NCBI GenBank assembly: GCA_018659605.1
Contig: JABJMA010000002.1
Span: 1 to 46,825 of the forward strand
Length of the DNA: 46,825 nucleotides
Reading direction: 5' to 3'
Source: Rickettsiales bacterium
GTDB taxonomy: Bacteria > Pseudomonadota > Alphaproteobacteria > Rickettsiales > JABIRX01
The notes beneath the pieces are model-generated. The model was not told the origin of the DNA and ran no database searches. It saw only the letters and a list, made by a program, of their open reading frames with translations. Shown here in pieces: positions 9,876-18,915 of the stretch; position 1 is the stretch's first letter; each line of letters opens with the position of its first letter. The position numbers and the translations under genes were made by a program.

Positions 9876-11603
9876 ATGGAACTAAATCTTGTTACCGCCA
9901 TTTTAAATAAAATTTTAAACTTGTTTGAATCTGAAGCTATTGAGGCAAAGGCAAAAATTACAGTTGAAATACCTAAAAATAAAAGCCATGGGGATTTCGC
10001 AACTAACGCTGCTTTAATTCTAAGCAAAAGTTTGAAAAAACCACCTAGAGAAATTGCCGAATTTATTAGATCTGAACTAACTAAGGATGCTATCTTTAGT
10101 AAAATCGAAATCGCTGGTCCTGGATTTGTAAACTTTACTTTAACCGACCAATATTACCAACAAAATCTTGGTTATATCTTTGACAACTTGGCAGAATTTG
10201 GTCCAAATAATATTGGAGAAGGTAAGAAAGTAAATATTGAGTTTGGATCACCTAATCCAACAGGTCCGGTTCATGTAGGTCACTCTCGTAGCTTAATCAT
10301 TGGTAGCGCATTAGCAAATTTATTAGAATTTAGCGGATTTAATGTCACTCGCGAGAATTATTTTAATGATGCTGGTGGCCAAATCGATGTGTTAGCAAAA
10401 TCACTTTATATACGTTATCAAGAAATTCTTGAAGATAGGAAAATAACCATTCCTGAGGGATTCTATCCTGGTGCCTACCTAATTGATATCGCCAAGGAAT
10501 TAATAAAATGTGATGGAGATAAATATTTGTCGATGGAGGAAATAGACTATTTGCCTTCACTCAAAATCTTTGCGACCAATATTATAAAGAAAATGATTAC
10601 AGACTCATTTTATGCAGTTGGCGTAAAACATGATCATAACGCTTCTGAACTTAAACTACATAATAATAATAAAATAACTGAAGCTATTAGCTATTTAAAC
10701 AAGCTGAACTTTACCTATACTGGAACACTTGAGAAACCTAAGGGGCACTCAAATAAAAAAAATGATACAACAGAAATTAACCCCGAGATGTTATTATTTA
10801 AATCTAAGGAATTTGGTGATGACAGAGATAGATCTTTACAGAAATCCGATGGTAGCTGGACATATTTTGCAGCAGATATTGCCTATCACAAAGATAAAAT
10901 TGATCGTGGATTTGATCAGTTAATTTTAATTCTTGGAGCAGATCATGGGGGATATACCAAAAGAATTACAGCTGCTGTAAAAGCATTATCTAATGATAAA
11001 GTTGAATGCCGCACCATATTATGCCAGTTAGTTAATTTCTTGAAAGATGGACAGCCGCTCAAAATGTCAAAACGTGCTGGCAATTACATAACTATGGAAG
11101 ATGTAGTTAATCAAATAGGTGGCGATGTCTTAAGACTATTAATGCTCTCAAGAAAAAATGATACAGTTTTTGATTTCGATTTAAAAAAAGCTCTTGATCA
11201 GACAAAGGATAATCCCGTATTTTATATTCAATACGCCCATGCACGAATATGCTCAGTGTTACGTAATATAGATATAGATACAAACAATCTAAATACCGAC
11301 AATCTAATTCATCTTACTGATAAATCTGAGTGTGACATCATTAAGAAGATTGCTCTATTCCCTCAAGTAATTGCTCAGGCGACTAAAAATTATGAACCTC
11401 ATCTATTACCAGCTTATATTTATGAATTATCTGGCCTATTTCATTCCTACTGGAATCTAGGTAAGAACCGTTCCGAACTAAGACTTATTCATGACAATAT
11501 AAAAGTAACTGAAGGGCGTATTATTTTACTACTTGTCATCAAAAATATAATCGCTAAGGTTTTAAAAATACTCAATATTAAAGCTTTAGACAAAATGGAA
11601 TGA
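9876..11603 (+). CDS. argS: Arginyl-tRNA synthetase
   Basis: ArgS charges tRNA-Arg. The 575-residue class I enzyme has the N-terminal Add-1 domain (about 1-95), the HIGH signature as HVGH (133-136 in NPTGPVHVGHSRS), the KMSK loop in PLKMSKRAGNYI (about 396-399), and the C-terminal helical anticodon-binding domain. The start has a GAAAGA ribosome site a few bases upstream. The stop overlaps the start of the next gene by four bases (ATGA). The order argS, SPOR protein, nagZ is a known conserved arrangement in alphaproteobacteria. Confidence 0.97.
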   Translation: MELNLVTAILNKILNLFESEAIEAKAKITVEIPKNKSHGDFATNAALILSKSLKKPPREIAEFIRSELTKDAIFSKIEIAGPGFVNFTLTDQYYQQNLGYIFDNLAEFGPNNIGEGKKVNIEFGSPNPTGPVHVGHSRSLIIGSALANLLEFSGFNVTRENYFNDAGGQIDVLAKSLYIRYQEILEDRKITIPEGFYPGAYLIDIAKELIKCDGDKYLSMEEIDYLPSLKIFATNIIKKMITDSFYAVGVKHDHNASELKLHNNNKITEAISYLNKLNFTYTGTLEKPKGHSNKKNDTTEINPEMLLFKSKEFGDDRDRSLQKSDGSWTYFAADIAYHKDKIDRGFDQLILILGADHGGYTKRITAAVKALSNDKVECRTILCQLVNFLKDGQPLKMSKRAGNYITMEDVVNQIGGDVLRLLMLSRKNDTVFDFDLKKALDQTKDNPVFYIQYAHARICSVLRNIDIDTNNLNTDNLIHLTDKSECDIIKKIALFPQVIAQATKNYEPHLLPAYIYELSGLFHSYWNLGKNRSELRLIHDNIKVTEGRIILLLVIKNIIAKVLKILNIKALDKME

Positions 11604-12205
11604 TGTTAAAATCTAATAAAATCCTTCGTTATAGCTTCATTCTTTTATCTTTAGTTTTATTCGCCTTTATCGTGATAAAGGCTTATGATGAATATTTGTT
11701 CCAGATTAATAACAGAACCTTAAAGCAAATTACAAATACTTCCTCTCCGTATAAAATCCTACCTGATAAGGCTGTAAATCAGGATGAAGAAGTAGAAAAG
11801 ATTATATCTGATTTTGTAACTGATAACAAATATGACATTAGCTATGTTAAGCCAAAAGCATTAGAAGAAGGCAAAATAAGCCCAAAACAAAGTAATGAAG
11901 AGCAAGATAAAAATATTTTATCTCAAGAGGAAAATATTATAGATATAAAGCCTGATATTGAGCAGAAAAAAGATAATTTATTACAATTAGGAGCCTATAG
12001 TAATAAAGAGAATATATCCATGCATGTAAAAAAAATAACATTAACATTTCCTATTTTAATCAAAGATAAGAAATTCTTTGTAAAAAACACTACCCCATCT
12101 CTATATAAATTATATATTGGTCCGTTTGAAGAGGCCAGTGAGGCAATAGAGTTCTGTTCTACTCTTCGCAAGAACGGAGTGTCATGCTTTTTTATCCAAC
12201 TTTAA
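11600..12205 (+). CDS. SPOR-domain membrane protein
   Basis: This 201-residue protein has an N-terminal membrane anchor (about residues 9-27, hydrophobic), a polar, charged linker, and a C-terminal SPOR-like domain (about 125-201, beginning LLQLGAYSNKENISMHVKKI). SPOR domains bind stretches of peptidoglycan without stem peptides and often act at the division site. Here it is translationally coupled to argS and followed 18 bp later by nagZ, the same order as in many free-living alphaproteobacteria. Its retention together with nagZ suggests that the organism still makes and remodels some peptidoglycan. The SPOR call rests on the C-terminal pattern and the gene order. Confidence 0.78.
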   Translation: MMLKSNKILRYSFILLSLVLFAFIVIKAYDEYLFQINNRTLKQITNTSSPYKILPDKAVNQDEEVEKIISDFVTDNKYDISYVKPKALEEGKISPKQSNEEQDKNILSQEENIIDIKPDIEQKKDNLLQLGAYSNKENISMHVKKITLTFPILIKDKKFFVKNTTPSLYKLYIGPFEEASEAIEFCSTLRKNGVSCFFIQL

Positions 12206-12223
12206 GATATTACTTTACTAATT

Positions 12224-13120
12224 ATGCCAACACCTTTTGTAATAGGGATTAAATCATATGATCTAACCATTGAAGAAAAAAATCTTTTATCAGAATTAGA
12301 GCCATTAGGGATAATATTATTTAGTCGCAATATTAACTCTATTGAACAAACTCAAAATCTAATTAAGCAAGCAAGAATTGCTAGTAAAAACCCAGGCCTA
12401 TTAATTCTAATAGATGAAGAAGGAGGGAAAGTTTCGCGTACCAATCATATCTTCTCTGATCAAATACTTGCAGCTAAAATTATTGGAAAATTATACAAAA
12501 CCGATCCGAATGCCGCTTTAAGACTTATAGACGAAACAACAAATCAAATTATTAGAAGATTAAAAATTCTAGATATAAATGTATGCTGCACACCTGTATG
12601 TGACCTTTCTTTTATAGAATCGGATGATGTTATTGGCTCAAGATCATATAGTGATAATCCCGAGATTGTAATAAAGCTCGCACAGAGATGTTGTAAGATA
12701 TTAGCAGCTAGCGATATCCTGCCAATTATAAAACATATTCCCGGACATGGTAGAGCAAACTGTGACTCTCATTTAGAATTACCTATAATAAAAACTAAAG
12801 AAGACCTGTTAATCAAAACAGATTTTGCTATTTTTAAAGCTATGAACCAAATGCCCATGGCAATGACAGCTCACATTATTTATGAAGCTATAGATAAGGA
12901 AAATCCTGTAACAACATCCAAAAAAGCAATTCAATATATAAGGAATAAGATTGGTTTTACCCATATGATAATTAGTGATGATATCTGCATGAAGGCCTTA
13001 AAGGGCACAACAAAAGCAAAAGTCAAAGCAACCTTAGATGCCGGATGTGATTTAGTTCTGCATTGCAACGGAGATATTAAAGAGCTTGAAGATATCTTAG
13101 ATTATCAAAAAAGTCTTTAA
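12224..13120 (+). CDS. nagZ: Beta-N-acetylhexosaminidase (peptidoglycan recycling)
   Basis: NagZ removes N-acetylglucosamine from muropeptides in the cytoplasm. This 298-residue GH3 enzyme has IDEEGGKVSR (family DQEGGRVxR), the loop KHIPGHGRANCDSH carrying the catalytic Asp-His pair (D181, H183), and the nucleophile motif ISDDICMKAL (D252/D253). The family usually measures about 330-340 residues; the C-terminus is slightly short. In other alphaproteobacteria scpA and scpB commonly follow nagZ; here an ankyrin protein follows instead. Confidence 0.94.
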   Translation: MPTPFVIGIKSYDLTIEEKNLLSELEPLGIILFSRNINSIEQTQNLIKQARIASKNPGLLILIDEEGGKVSRTNHIFSDQILAAKIIGKLYKTDPNAALRLIDETTNQIIRRLKILDINVCCTPVCDLSFIESDDVIGSRSYSDNPEIVIKLAQRCCKILAASDILPIIKHIPGHGRANCDSHLELPIIKTKEDLLIKTDFAIFKAMNQMPMAMTAHIIYEAIDKENPVTTSKKAIQYIRNKIGFTHMIISDDICMKALKGTTKAKVKATLDAGCDLVLHCNGDIKELEDILDYQKSL

Positions 13121-13167
13121 GACGGAATATTACATATATTTATAATTTTTTTTTGAGAGACAAACAA

Positions 13168-13635
13168 ATGAGTAGAAAAAATGAAGGAACAATACATCAA
13201 AATATAACTTTTGATGATATAGTTAATACTATTATTCATAATGATCAAAATCAGCTAAAGTATTTTCTAGCGCTAGCAACTCCAAAAATACTGAATAACC
13301 AGAATTCTGAAGATGGCTGGAGTTTATTACATATTGCAGTAGATCATGGCAATCTTGAAATTTGTTCTCTTATCCTCAAATCTATAACAGCAAAAGATTT
13401 AATAAATGAAGAAGGCATCGGGGCTATTCATTTAGCTGTATTAAATAAAAACCGAGAGGTTTACTCATTACTAATAGATAATGGCTGCAATGACAAATCC
13501 AGAACAACTAAGAATTTTTATAATGAGGCTAATAAATTAATTCCTAAAAATTCTTCCATTAGTGATATTATGTCAATCACCGATCAGGCATTCTTTACAG
13601 AGGCTATTTCTGGTAAACAAGCTTTGGCTAAGTAA
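13168..13635 (+). CDS. Small ankyrin-repeat protein
   Basis: A 155-residue protein with two clear ankyrin repeats, GWSLLHIAVDHGNLEICSLI and GIGAIHLAVLNKNREVYSLL, and perhaps a degenerate third around the C-terminal part. I start it at the ATG at 13168, which has GAGAGA 7 bases upstream; an in-frame TTG at 13153 is less likely. No signal peptide or membrane segment is seen. Ankyrin proteins of intracellular bacteria are often secreted effectors, but a short two-repeat protein could equally act inside the cell. It takes the place where scpA is commonly found after nagZ. No partner gene is close enough to suggest a function. Confidence 0.85.
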   Translation: MSRKNEGTIHQNITFDDIVNTIIHNDQNQLKYFLALATPKILNNQNSEDGWSLLHIAVDHGNLEICSLILKSITAKDLINEEGIGAIHLAVLNKNREVYSLLIDNGCNDKSRTTKNFYNEANKLIPKNSSISDIMSITDQAFFTEAISGKQALAK

Positions 13636-13661
13636 GTAGTACAAATTGATTATTTATATAA

Positions 13662-13747
13662 GTTAAGTATCTCTTAACGATCTAATAAGTATAGCGCTGT
13701 TAGGCTAGCTTATTTATACTTGTTTTTACTGCGGAGTTAGTGCAGTA
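13662..13747 (+). promoter_or_regulatory. Three small hairpins upstream of the TPR gene
   Basis: The 151-bp spacer between the ankyrin and TPR genes holds three inverted repeats in a row: TTAAG-(5)-CTTAA near 13663-13677, AAGTATA (13687-13693) with TATACTT (13715-13721), and TACTGC (13727-13732) with GCAGTA (13742-13747). The first may belong to the end of the ankyrin transcript, the others to the leader of the TPR gene. There is no T-run typical of an intrinsic terminator directly after any of them, except TTTTT after the second hairpin (13723-13727), which would fit termination there. Confidence 0.4.
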
Positions 13748-13786
13748 TCTACATTCAATAATTTCTTAGATATTTCTTTATTAGTA

Positions 13787-14734
13787 ATGATTGAATTCCT
13801 AGCAAAGTTTTTAGTTAAAAATAGTTTTAAAATAACAATATTTCTTATTTTAACTCCTATCATATGGCAATTTAAACCAATAATATATTCAAGCATTATA
13901 GGCTTATATAATACGGTGCCATCTTTTAATAAAACCTATGATACACTTATTTCCTTACGTACACCATTTTCACCGGAGCAAAACATCTCTCCAAAAGAAG
14001 AATTAATAAACGAGCTAATACCTACAAATCTATACCAAGAATACCCTCCTGAGATTATTCAAAACCTTAAAAGCTCAATTATTGCCTTAATAAAAATTGA
14101 GAAAGAAAGTAGGAATTATATTGCAAAGAAATTTGTAAATAATGCATTACAGAATATAAAAAAATCTGACTATAGCCAAGCTAAAAATGTACTGCTTAGT
14201 AGATATCAAAACTCACTCTCAGATAAAAATAAATCAAAATATATGGTTTATGTAGGCAACTTTGAAGTGTTTGAAGATCCGAATTTTGCTCTTAGCTATT
14301 ATGAAAAAGCCTTTAGCTTCGATAACAAAAACTATAATGCACTGAATAATATTGGTCATATTTTTCGCCTTATGGGCGACTATAATCAAGCCCTAGCCTT
14401 TTATTCTAGACTTGCATCTCTTGCCCAATCTTCTGGCAGGTGGCTATATGTTGCAAATGCAACTTCAAATATAGGCGTAGTTTACCAAAAAATGCAAGAA
14501 TATAGCCTAGCAAAAAAATACTATTTTGAGGCCTTGGAAATCAATAATAAGCTATCAAATGACTTAAGAGCAGCTACTCAATATTACAACCTTGGTACTA
14601 TTTACGAGCTCATGGATAAGATTGAAAAAGCCTGCGATAAATATCGAAAAGCACGCATCATTTTTTATCGTAATTATCGTCAAAATTTGGTAAAAAACTT
14701 AGACGATAAACTCAAAGAAATTGGTTGTCACTAA
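13787..14734 (+). CDS. TPR-repeat protein with N-terminal membrane anchor
   Basis: The 315 residues start with a hydrophobic segment (about 13-31) and continue with a region of unknown type. From about residue 150 on come at least three tetratricopeptide repeats, recognised by NYNALNNIGHIFRLMGDYNQ, ANATSNIGVVYQKMQEYSLA and ATQYYNLGTIYELMDKIEKA. Such proteins act as scaffolds for protein complexes; the soluble part would face the periplasm or cytoplasm depending on topology. It lies 13 bp upstream of the yejB-like permease gene, but nothing links the two functionally. No specific family is recognised. Confidence 0.8.
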   Translation: MIEFLAKFLVKNSFKITIFLILTPIIWQFKPIIYSSIIGLYNTVPSFNKTYDTLISLRTPFSPEQNISPKEELINELIPTNLYQEYPPEIIQNLKSSIIALIKIEKESRNYIAKKFVNNALQNIKKSDYSQAKNVLLSRYQNSLSDKNKSKYMVYVGNFEVFEDPNFALSYYEKAFSFDNKNYNALNNIGHIFRLMGDYNQALAFYSRLASLAQSSGRWLYVANATSNIGVVYQKMQEYSLAKKYYFEALEINNKLSNDLRAATQYYNLGTIYELMDKIEKACDKYRKARIIFYRNYRQNLVKNLDDKLKEIGCH

Positions 14735-14747
14735 CTAGCTGATTTTT

Positions 14748-15842
14748 ATGTTACGCTATATTTCAAAAAGAATATTACTAATCCTTCCAACCTTAATTGG
14801 AATATTATTCATTAATTTTATCATCATTCAGTTTGCTCCCGGAGGGCCAGTTAGCCATGTAATGGCACAACTCAAATATCATAATAGTCAATCGACTAAC
14901 ATGTTGGATACAACAAGCCTTGATCTCAACTCAACTCAGCTTACAAAAGACCATAATTATCTTAAGGATCAAGGTCTTGATAATGAAATAGTTTTAGAGA
15001 TAAAAACACGCTTTGGCTTTGATAAACCTCCTTTAGAGAGGTTCTTATTAATGGTTAAAAATTACTTATCATTTAATTTTGGTGAAAGTTTTTTTAAAGG
15101 TCAGAAAGTTACAGATCTTATTATAGAAAGATTACCTATTTCAATTTCTTTAGGATTATGGTCCACTTTGCTTATATATATAATTTCAATTCCTCTCGGT
15201 ATTAAAAAAGCTGTAGCTAATGGTAGTAAATTTGATTTATATTCAAGTCTCATCATCTTTACATTTTACTCTATCCCGGCCTTCTTATTTGCAATTTTTC
15301 TTATTGTCATATTCGCAAAAGGTGGCTATGTGCCTATATTCCCACTTTCAGGATTAATATCTGATAACTTTACAGAACTAAGTTTTTTCGGTAAAATAAA
15401 AGATTATATCCAGCATCTATTTTTACCAACTCTTGCATTAATAATTGGCGGATTTGCTTCCCTCACTATGTTAACCAAGAATTGCTTTCTTGATGAATTA
15501 TCAAAACAATATGTTTTGACAGCTAAAGCAAAAGGGTTAAACCAAAGTCAGATTCTCTATGGCCATGTTTTTCGTAACAGTATGATTCTTGTTATATCTT
15601 CATTCCCAGAAACATTAATTAAGATTTTATTTACTAGCTCACTGCTTATAGAAATTATTTTTTCATTGGACGGACTTGGGCTACTTGGTTTTGAATCTGC
15701 AATATCACGAGATTATCCTGTTATTTTTGCAACTATTTATATCTATAGCCTAATTGGGCTTGTCTTTAATCTGATCAGTGATATTATTTATGTCGCTATA
15801 GACCCAAGAATTAATTTTTCAGATATTAAAGATGGATTTTAA
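14748..15842 (+). CDS. yejB: YejB-type oligopeptide ABC transporter permease
   Basis: This 364-residue inner-membrane permease has the N-terminal helix of the family, with IIIQFAPGGPVSHVMAQL closely matching YejB, and a periplasmic loop. Several further membrane segments follow, with the cytoplasmic coupling motif around LTAKAKGLNQSQILYGHVFR and the C-terminal end IYVAIDPRINF. YejABEF imports peptides and peptide antibiotics such as microcin C. The partners yejA, yejE and yejF are not next to it, so either they are dispersed or the system is incomplete. The gene overlaps ybaB by 11 bases, an unusual neighbourhood. The family assignment is solid; the specific YejB name is likely. Confidence 0.85.
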   Translation: MLRYISKRILLILPTLIGILFINFIIIQFAPGGPVSHVMAQLKYHNSQSTNMLDTTSLDLNSTQLTKDHNYLKDQGLDNEIVLEIKTRFGFDKPPLERFLLMVKNYLSFNFGESFFKGQKVTDLIIERLPISISLGLWSTLLIYIISIPLGIKKAVANGSKFDLYSSLIIFTFYSIPAFLFAIFLIVIFAKGGYVPIFPLSGLISDNFTELSFFGKIKDYIQHLFLPTLALIIGGFASLTMLTKNCFLDELSKQYVLTAKAKGLNQSQILYGHVFRNSMILVISSFPETLIKILFTSSLLIEIIFSLDGLGLLGFESAISRDYPVIFATIYIYSLIGLVFNLISDIIYVAIDPRINFSDIKDGF

Positions 15843-16170
15843 AAAAATAATGGAAGAAGCTGACAGGCTCAAAAAAGAATTTGAACAAAATCAACAAGAG
15901 TTCAAAACAAAATCTTTTACTTCAAGTTCTGGAGGAGGTCTAGTGTCTGTTAGCATCGGTGGTGATGGTAAGTTTAAAAGTTTAATAGTTGATGAAAGTT
16001 TGAATAGTCCTATGCAAACAAAAGTAAGAGAAGATCTTATCATTGCAGCATTTAATAGCGCAAAAGAGCAATTCGATGTTGAGTCAAAACACTTATTTTC
16101 TCATATCACAAATAATATAGGTGATATGAATGATCTAAAGAATCTATTTAACAACAATAATGGATCCTAA
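15832..16170 (+). CDS. ybaB: YbaB/EbfC nucleoid-associated protein
   Basis: A 112-residue DNA-binding protein of the YbaB/EbfC family: an N-terminal helix rich in Lys/Gln/Glu, then GGGLVSVSIGGDGKFKSLIVDE, the conserved central strands, and a C-terminal helix. In most bacteria the order is dnaX-ybaB-recR; here recR follows with an 11-base overlap, but dnaX is replaced upstream by the permease gene. YbaB is thought to organise DNA, and the link with recR points to recombination repair. Confidence 0.93.
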   Translation: MDFKKIMEEADRLKKEFEQNQQEFKTKSFTSSSGGGLVSVSIGGDGKFKSLIVDESLNSPMQTKVREDLIIAAFNSAKEQFDVESKHLFSHITNNIGDMNDLKNLFNNNNGS

Positions 16171-16747
16171 CATAAATGAATTAATTAATTCATTTACTAA
16201 ACTACCTTCAATTGGTAGAAAATCTGCGAGCCGGATCGTACTTGGTTTAATAAAAGATAAAACTTTGATGAGCCTACTCAGCTCTCAATTATCTAATGTT
16301 GCAAGAGATATAAAATATTGTAATAACTGTGGTAATATTTCTTCTGATTCTTTATGTGAGATTTGCATTAACGAAAAGCGCAAAAATAATATATTATGTA
16401 TTATTGAGCAAATAGAAGATTTATGGGCTATTGAGAAATCTGGTTGCTTTAAAGGAGTTTATCATGTGTTAGGCGGAACTTTATCAGCAATGAAAGGTAT
16501 ATCGCCTAAAGATCTAAAAATTAGTAATCTTAATAAAAGAATAGAATCTGAAAATATTACGGAAGTTATTTTAGCAACAAACCCTACTATAGAAGGACAA
16601 ACAACTGCCTTTTATATTACTGATCTTATAGAAAATAAAAACCTTAAAATTACACGACTTGCTCAAGGAGTTCCACTCGGATCTGAGCTAGACTATTTAG
16701 ATGAAGGAACTGTAAAGACAGCCTTTGAATCACGCTTAGACTTTTAA
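16160..16747 (+). CDS. recR: Recombination mediator RecR
   Basis: RecR works with RecO (and RecF) to load RecA on gapped DNA. The 195 residues show the helix-hairpin-helix PSIGRKSASRIVLGL, the four-Cys zinc finger (C54, C57, C66, C69), and the Toprim domain with IIEQIEDLWAIE and VILATNPTIEGQTTAFYI. The C-terminal GVPLGSELDYLDEGTVKTAF is the family Walker-B-like end. It overlaps ybaB by 11 bases and so is co-translated with it. Confidence 0.96.
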   Translation: MDPNINELINSFTKLPSIGRKSASRIVLGLIKDKTLMSLLSSQLSNVARDIKYCNNCGNISSDSLCEICINEKRKNNILCIIEQIEDLWAIEKSGCFKGVYHVLGGTLSAMKGISPKDLKISNLNKRIESENITEVILATNPTIEGQTTAFYITDLIENKNLKITRLAQGVPLGSELDYLDEGTVKTAFESRLDF

Positions 16748-16761
16748 TCAACTTTATTCAC

Positions 16762-17412
16762 ATGCTTTGTTTTAATACTCATATTGGTAATACAATACCA
16801 AACCCTAAGAAATTATTTATTTTTATCCATGGATTTTATGCAAATGGTCAAGATTTGCTTAGCTTATACCCATATCTAGAAGATAATTTAGAAAGTACAT
16901 TATTTATAGCGCCAGATGCACCCAATATTAACATAGCAATGGATCAATCTTTTTATTGGTATAATGTTGGTAGCCTAAATCCTGAATATTTAATGCAAGA
17001 ACTTCAAACAATAACTCCTCAGTTTGACCGATATATCAGCGAGTTAAAAGCTAAATACAAACTAGAAAATAAAGATATTTACTTATATGGCTTTTCTCAA
17101 GGAGCCTTATTGATATTACATTATGGCTTATCCCAAGCAGAAGGCTTTGCTGGGTTAATTGCACATTCTGGAGGCATGATTCCTGCAGCATTCCAGGATC
17201 AAACTTGCAACGACTCCAATATATGCCTGATTCATGGAGAAGACGATATGGTAATACCTTGTGAAACTTCCCAAAAAGCTTCAAGCTTTTTAGATGAACA
17301 GAATATTCCAAATACATTACATATCATCAAAAATCTAGATCACTCTATCAACCCTCTTTCAATTAGTTTAACCAAGCAATTTATTGATAGTACATTGACT
17401 CATTCAAAATGA
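16762..17412 (+). CDS. Phospholipase/carboxylesterase-family alpha/beta hydrolase
   Basis: This 216-residue alpha/beta hydrolase has the oxyanion region FIHGFYANGQD and the nucleophile elbow GFSQGA (S112). The catalytic Asp is in HGEDDMVIP (D162) and the His in LDHSIN (H194). It fits the phospholipase/carboxylesterase family that includes YpfH; the natural substrate is unknown. No signal peptide is seen, so it should be cytoplasmic. It lies 14 bp after recR, at the end of this gene string, but no functional link is implied. Confidence 0.86.
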   Translation: MLCFNTHIGNTIPNPKKLFIFIHGFYANGQDLLSLYPYLEDNLESTLFIAPDAPNINIAMDQSFYWYNVGSLNPEYLMQELQTITPQFDRYISELKAKYKLENKDIYLYGFSQGALLILHYGLSQAEGFAGLIAHSGGMIPAAFQDQTCNDSNICLIHGEDDMVIPCETSQKASSFLDEQNIPNTLHIIKNLDHSINPLSISLTKQFIDSTLTHSK

Positions 17413-17482
17413 ATCAATAATCAGCCTTAAGAGAAAGTCTTTTATACACCATCCCCTAACTAATTAGAAAAGTATTAAAACA

Positions 17483-18892
17483 ATGAGAAGAATTAGCACT
17501 ATAGGCAACTTAAATAAGCTTGCTGAAGACACTATAAAGCCGGAAATAACTGTAGATTATTCTAAATATAAAGAAGTATACTCTATAAGATTGATAGAGG
17601 TTTTTGGCTGTTGTTTAGAAGATATTGAAAAAGTAATAGCTGCTAGACCTACTGAAGTAGTATCTCAAATATTAGAATCTTTTTCATCACTTTTTACTTC
17701 ATCTATTCAATGTTCTAGCAAAGTAAAGTTACTAAGCTTAGGTGTAATAGTTAATTTATTAGAACAAACTTACCCTCAGATTTTTCAAGCAACAGAGATT
17801 GAAGCAAAAGCTGACATCTCCTCTTTTAATGCAACAGGAATATCTTATTTGCAAAAAATACCACGAATTATTTTTATTTGTTCTAAGCTAAATAATATCT
17901 ATAAAAATCAGCATCTAGAAGAGCTAAGGCAAAGACTATTTAATAATATTATTGAGCATATAATTTTACCAGATAAAACCAAAGAAGTCTTATTGTTATA
18001 CTTCAATGCCCCTAGTAATTCATTAGGAATGAGTATCGATCAATTACCAACGACACGCCTGTTAGACACATTAATATTTGGAGGCACTTATCCTGTCATT
18101 GATCATTTAAAATATTTCAAACATTTAAGACACGGAGATAGCATCGTATTTACTCCTCTAGTTGGACTTGATGAAGCAGGTGTCTTTTATACATCACAAC
18201 CAACTGATATAAATTCCAGAGGATTGCTTAATTACTTTGATTTTTTACCCGAGAAAACTCATATTATTGCTATTTCAGCTAATCGAATAAATCTTTGTGA
18301 AGATAAAATTATTGAGCAGACAAAATTAGAGTTAGACCGAAGATCATTGATTGAAATCAAATTTGCAATTTCACAATTAACTCAAGTAAAAAATATCATC
18401 GACAGATTTGTAGTCACCAACCGAAAGCTTTTAACAGAACCAGTAATAACTAAAAATAGAATAATGCATGAAGGTAAAATAATAGATTTTTATCAGTTAC
18501 CTCATATTGAAGATTTATTTTATGGACATAAAATTGTTCAAACTCTTATAGCGGAATCATTAATTGCTATTGATGATGATATCAATGAGCAGAAGTATCA
18601 GCATTTGCCAATAATAATAAATTGTGAGAAAGGTAAAAATCGTTCTAAAGCTATTTATGAAGCAATGATTGAGCTGAAATACCCATACAACAATCCGCAA
18701 TTAGCGGAAGTTAGAACTAATGCATTAGAGGCTAGTCTGCCTGAAATAATGACACATTTTACTGCCCATGATCTTGATGAGAATAAATATCTTGGTTATG
18801 ATTACGAAGGTAATAGAATTAATCCCATTGCCAAGATTACGCAAGATTATAAGGCACAGAGCCATGAGGTAAGAGCGTCATTTTATAAATGA
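17483..18892 (+). CDS. Unknown 469-residue protein with a CX5R phosphatase-like loop
   Basis: I do not recognise the family as a whole. The one telling feature is near the C-terminus: a hydrophobic strand followed by INCEKGKNRSKAI, that is C381-x5-R387-S388, with a helix after it. This is the layout of the phosphate-binding loop of Cys-dependent protein-tyrosine and dual-specificity phosphatases (HCxxGxxRS), except that Asn replaces the usual His before the Cys. D344 or D364-D366 could be the general acid. The N-terminal 300 residues are helical and have no known domain; no signal peptide or membrane segment is seen. It is a free-standing gene with a 70-bp leader. A host-directed phosphatase effector is a possibility, not a conclusion; a chance CX5R match cannot be excluded. 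Confidence 0.6.
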   Translation: MRRISTIGNLNKLAEDTIKPEITVDYSKYKEVYSIRLIEVFGCCLEDIEKVIAARPTEVVSQILESFSSLFTSSIQCSSKVKLLSLGVIVNLLEQTYPQIFQATEIEAKADISSFNATGISYLQKIPRIIFICSKLNNIYKNQHLEELRQRLFNNIIEHIILPDKTKEVLLLYFNAPSNSLGMSIDQLPTTRLLDTLIFGGTYPVIDHLKYFKHLRHGDSIVFTPLVGLDEAGVFYTSQPTDINSRGLLNYFDFLPEKTHIIAISANRINLCEDKIIEQTKLELDRRSLIEIKFAISQLTQVKNIIDRFVVTNRKLLTEPVITKNRIMHEGKIIDFYQLPHIEDLFYGHKIVQTLIAESLIAIDDDINEQKYQHLPIIINCEKGKNRSKAIYEAMIELKYPYNNPQLAEVRTNALEASLPEIMTHFTAHDLDENKYLGYDYEGNRINPIAKITQDYKAQSHEVRASFYK

Positions 18893-18915
18893 CAAAACTA
18901 AAATCCGCAGGTTGG

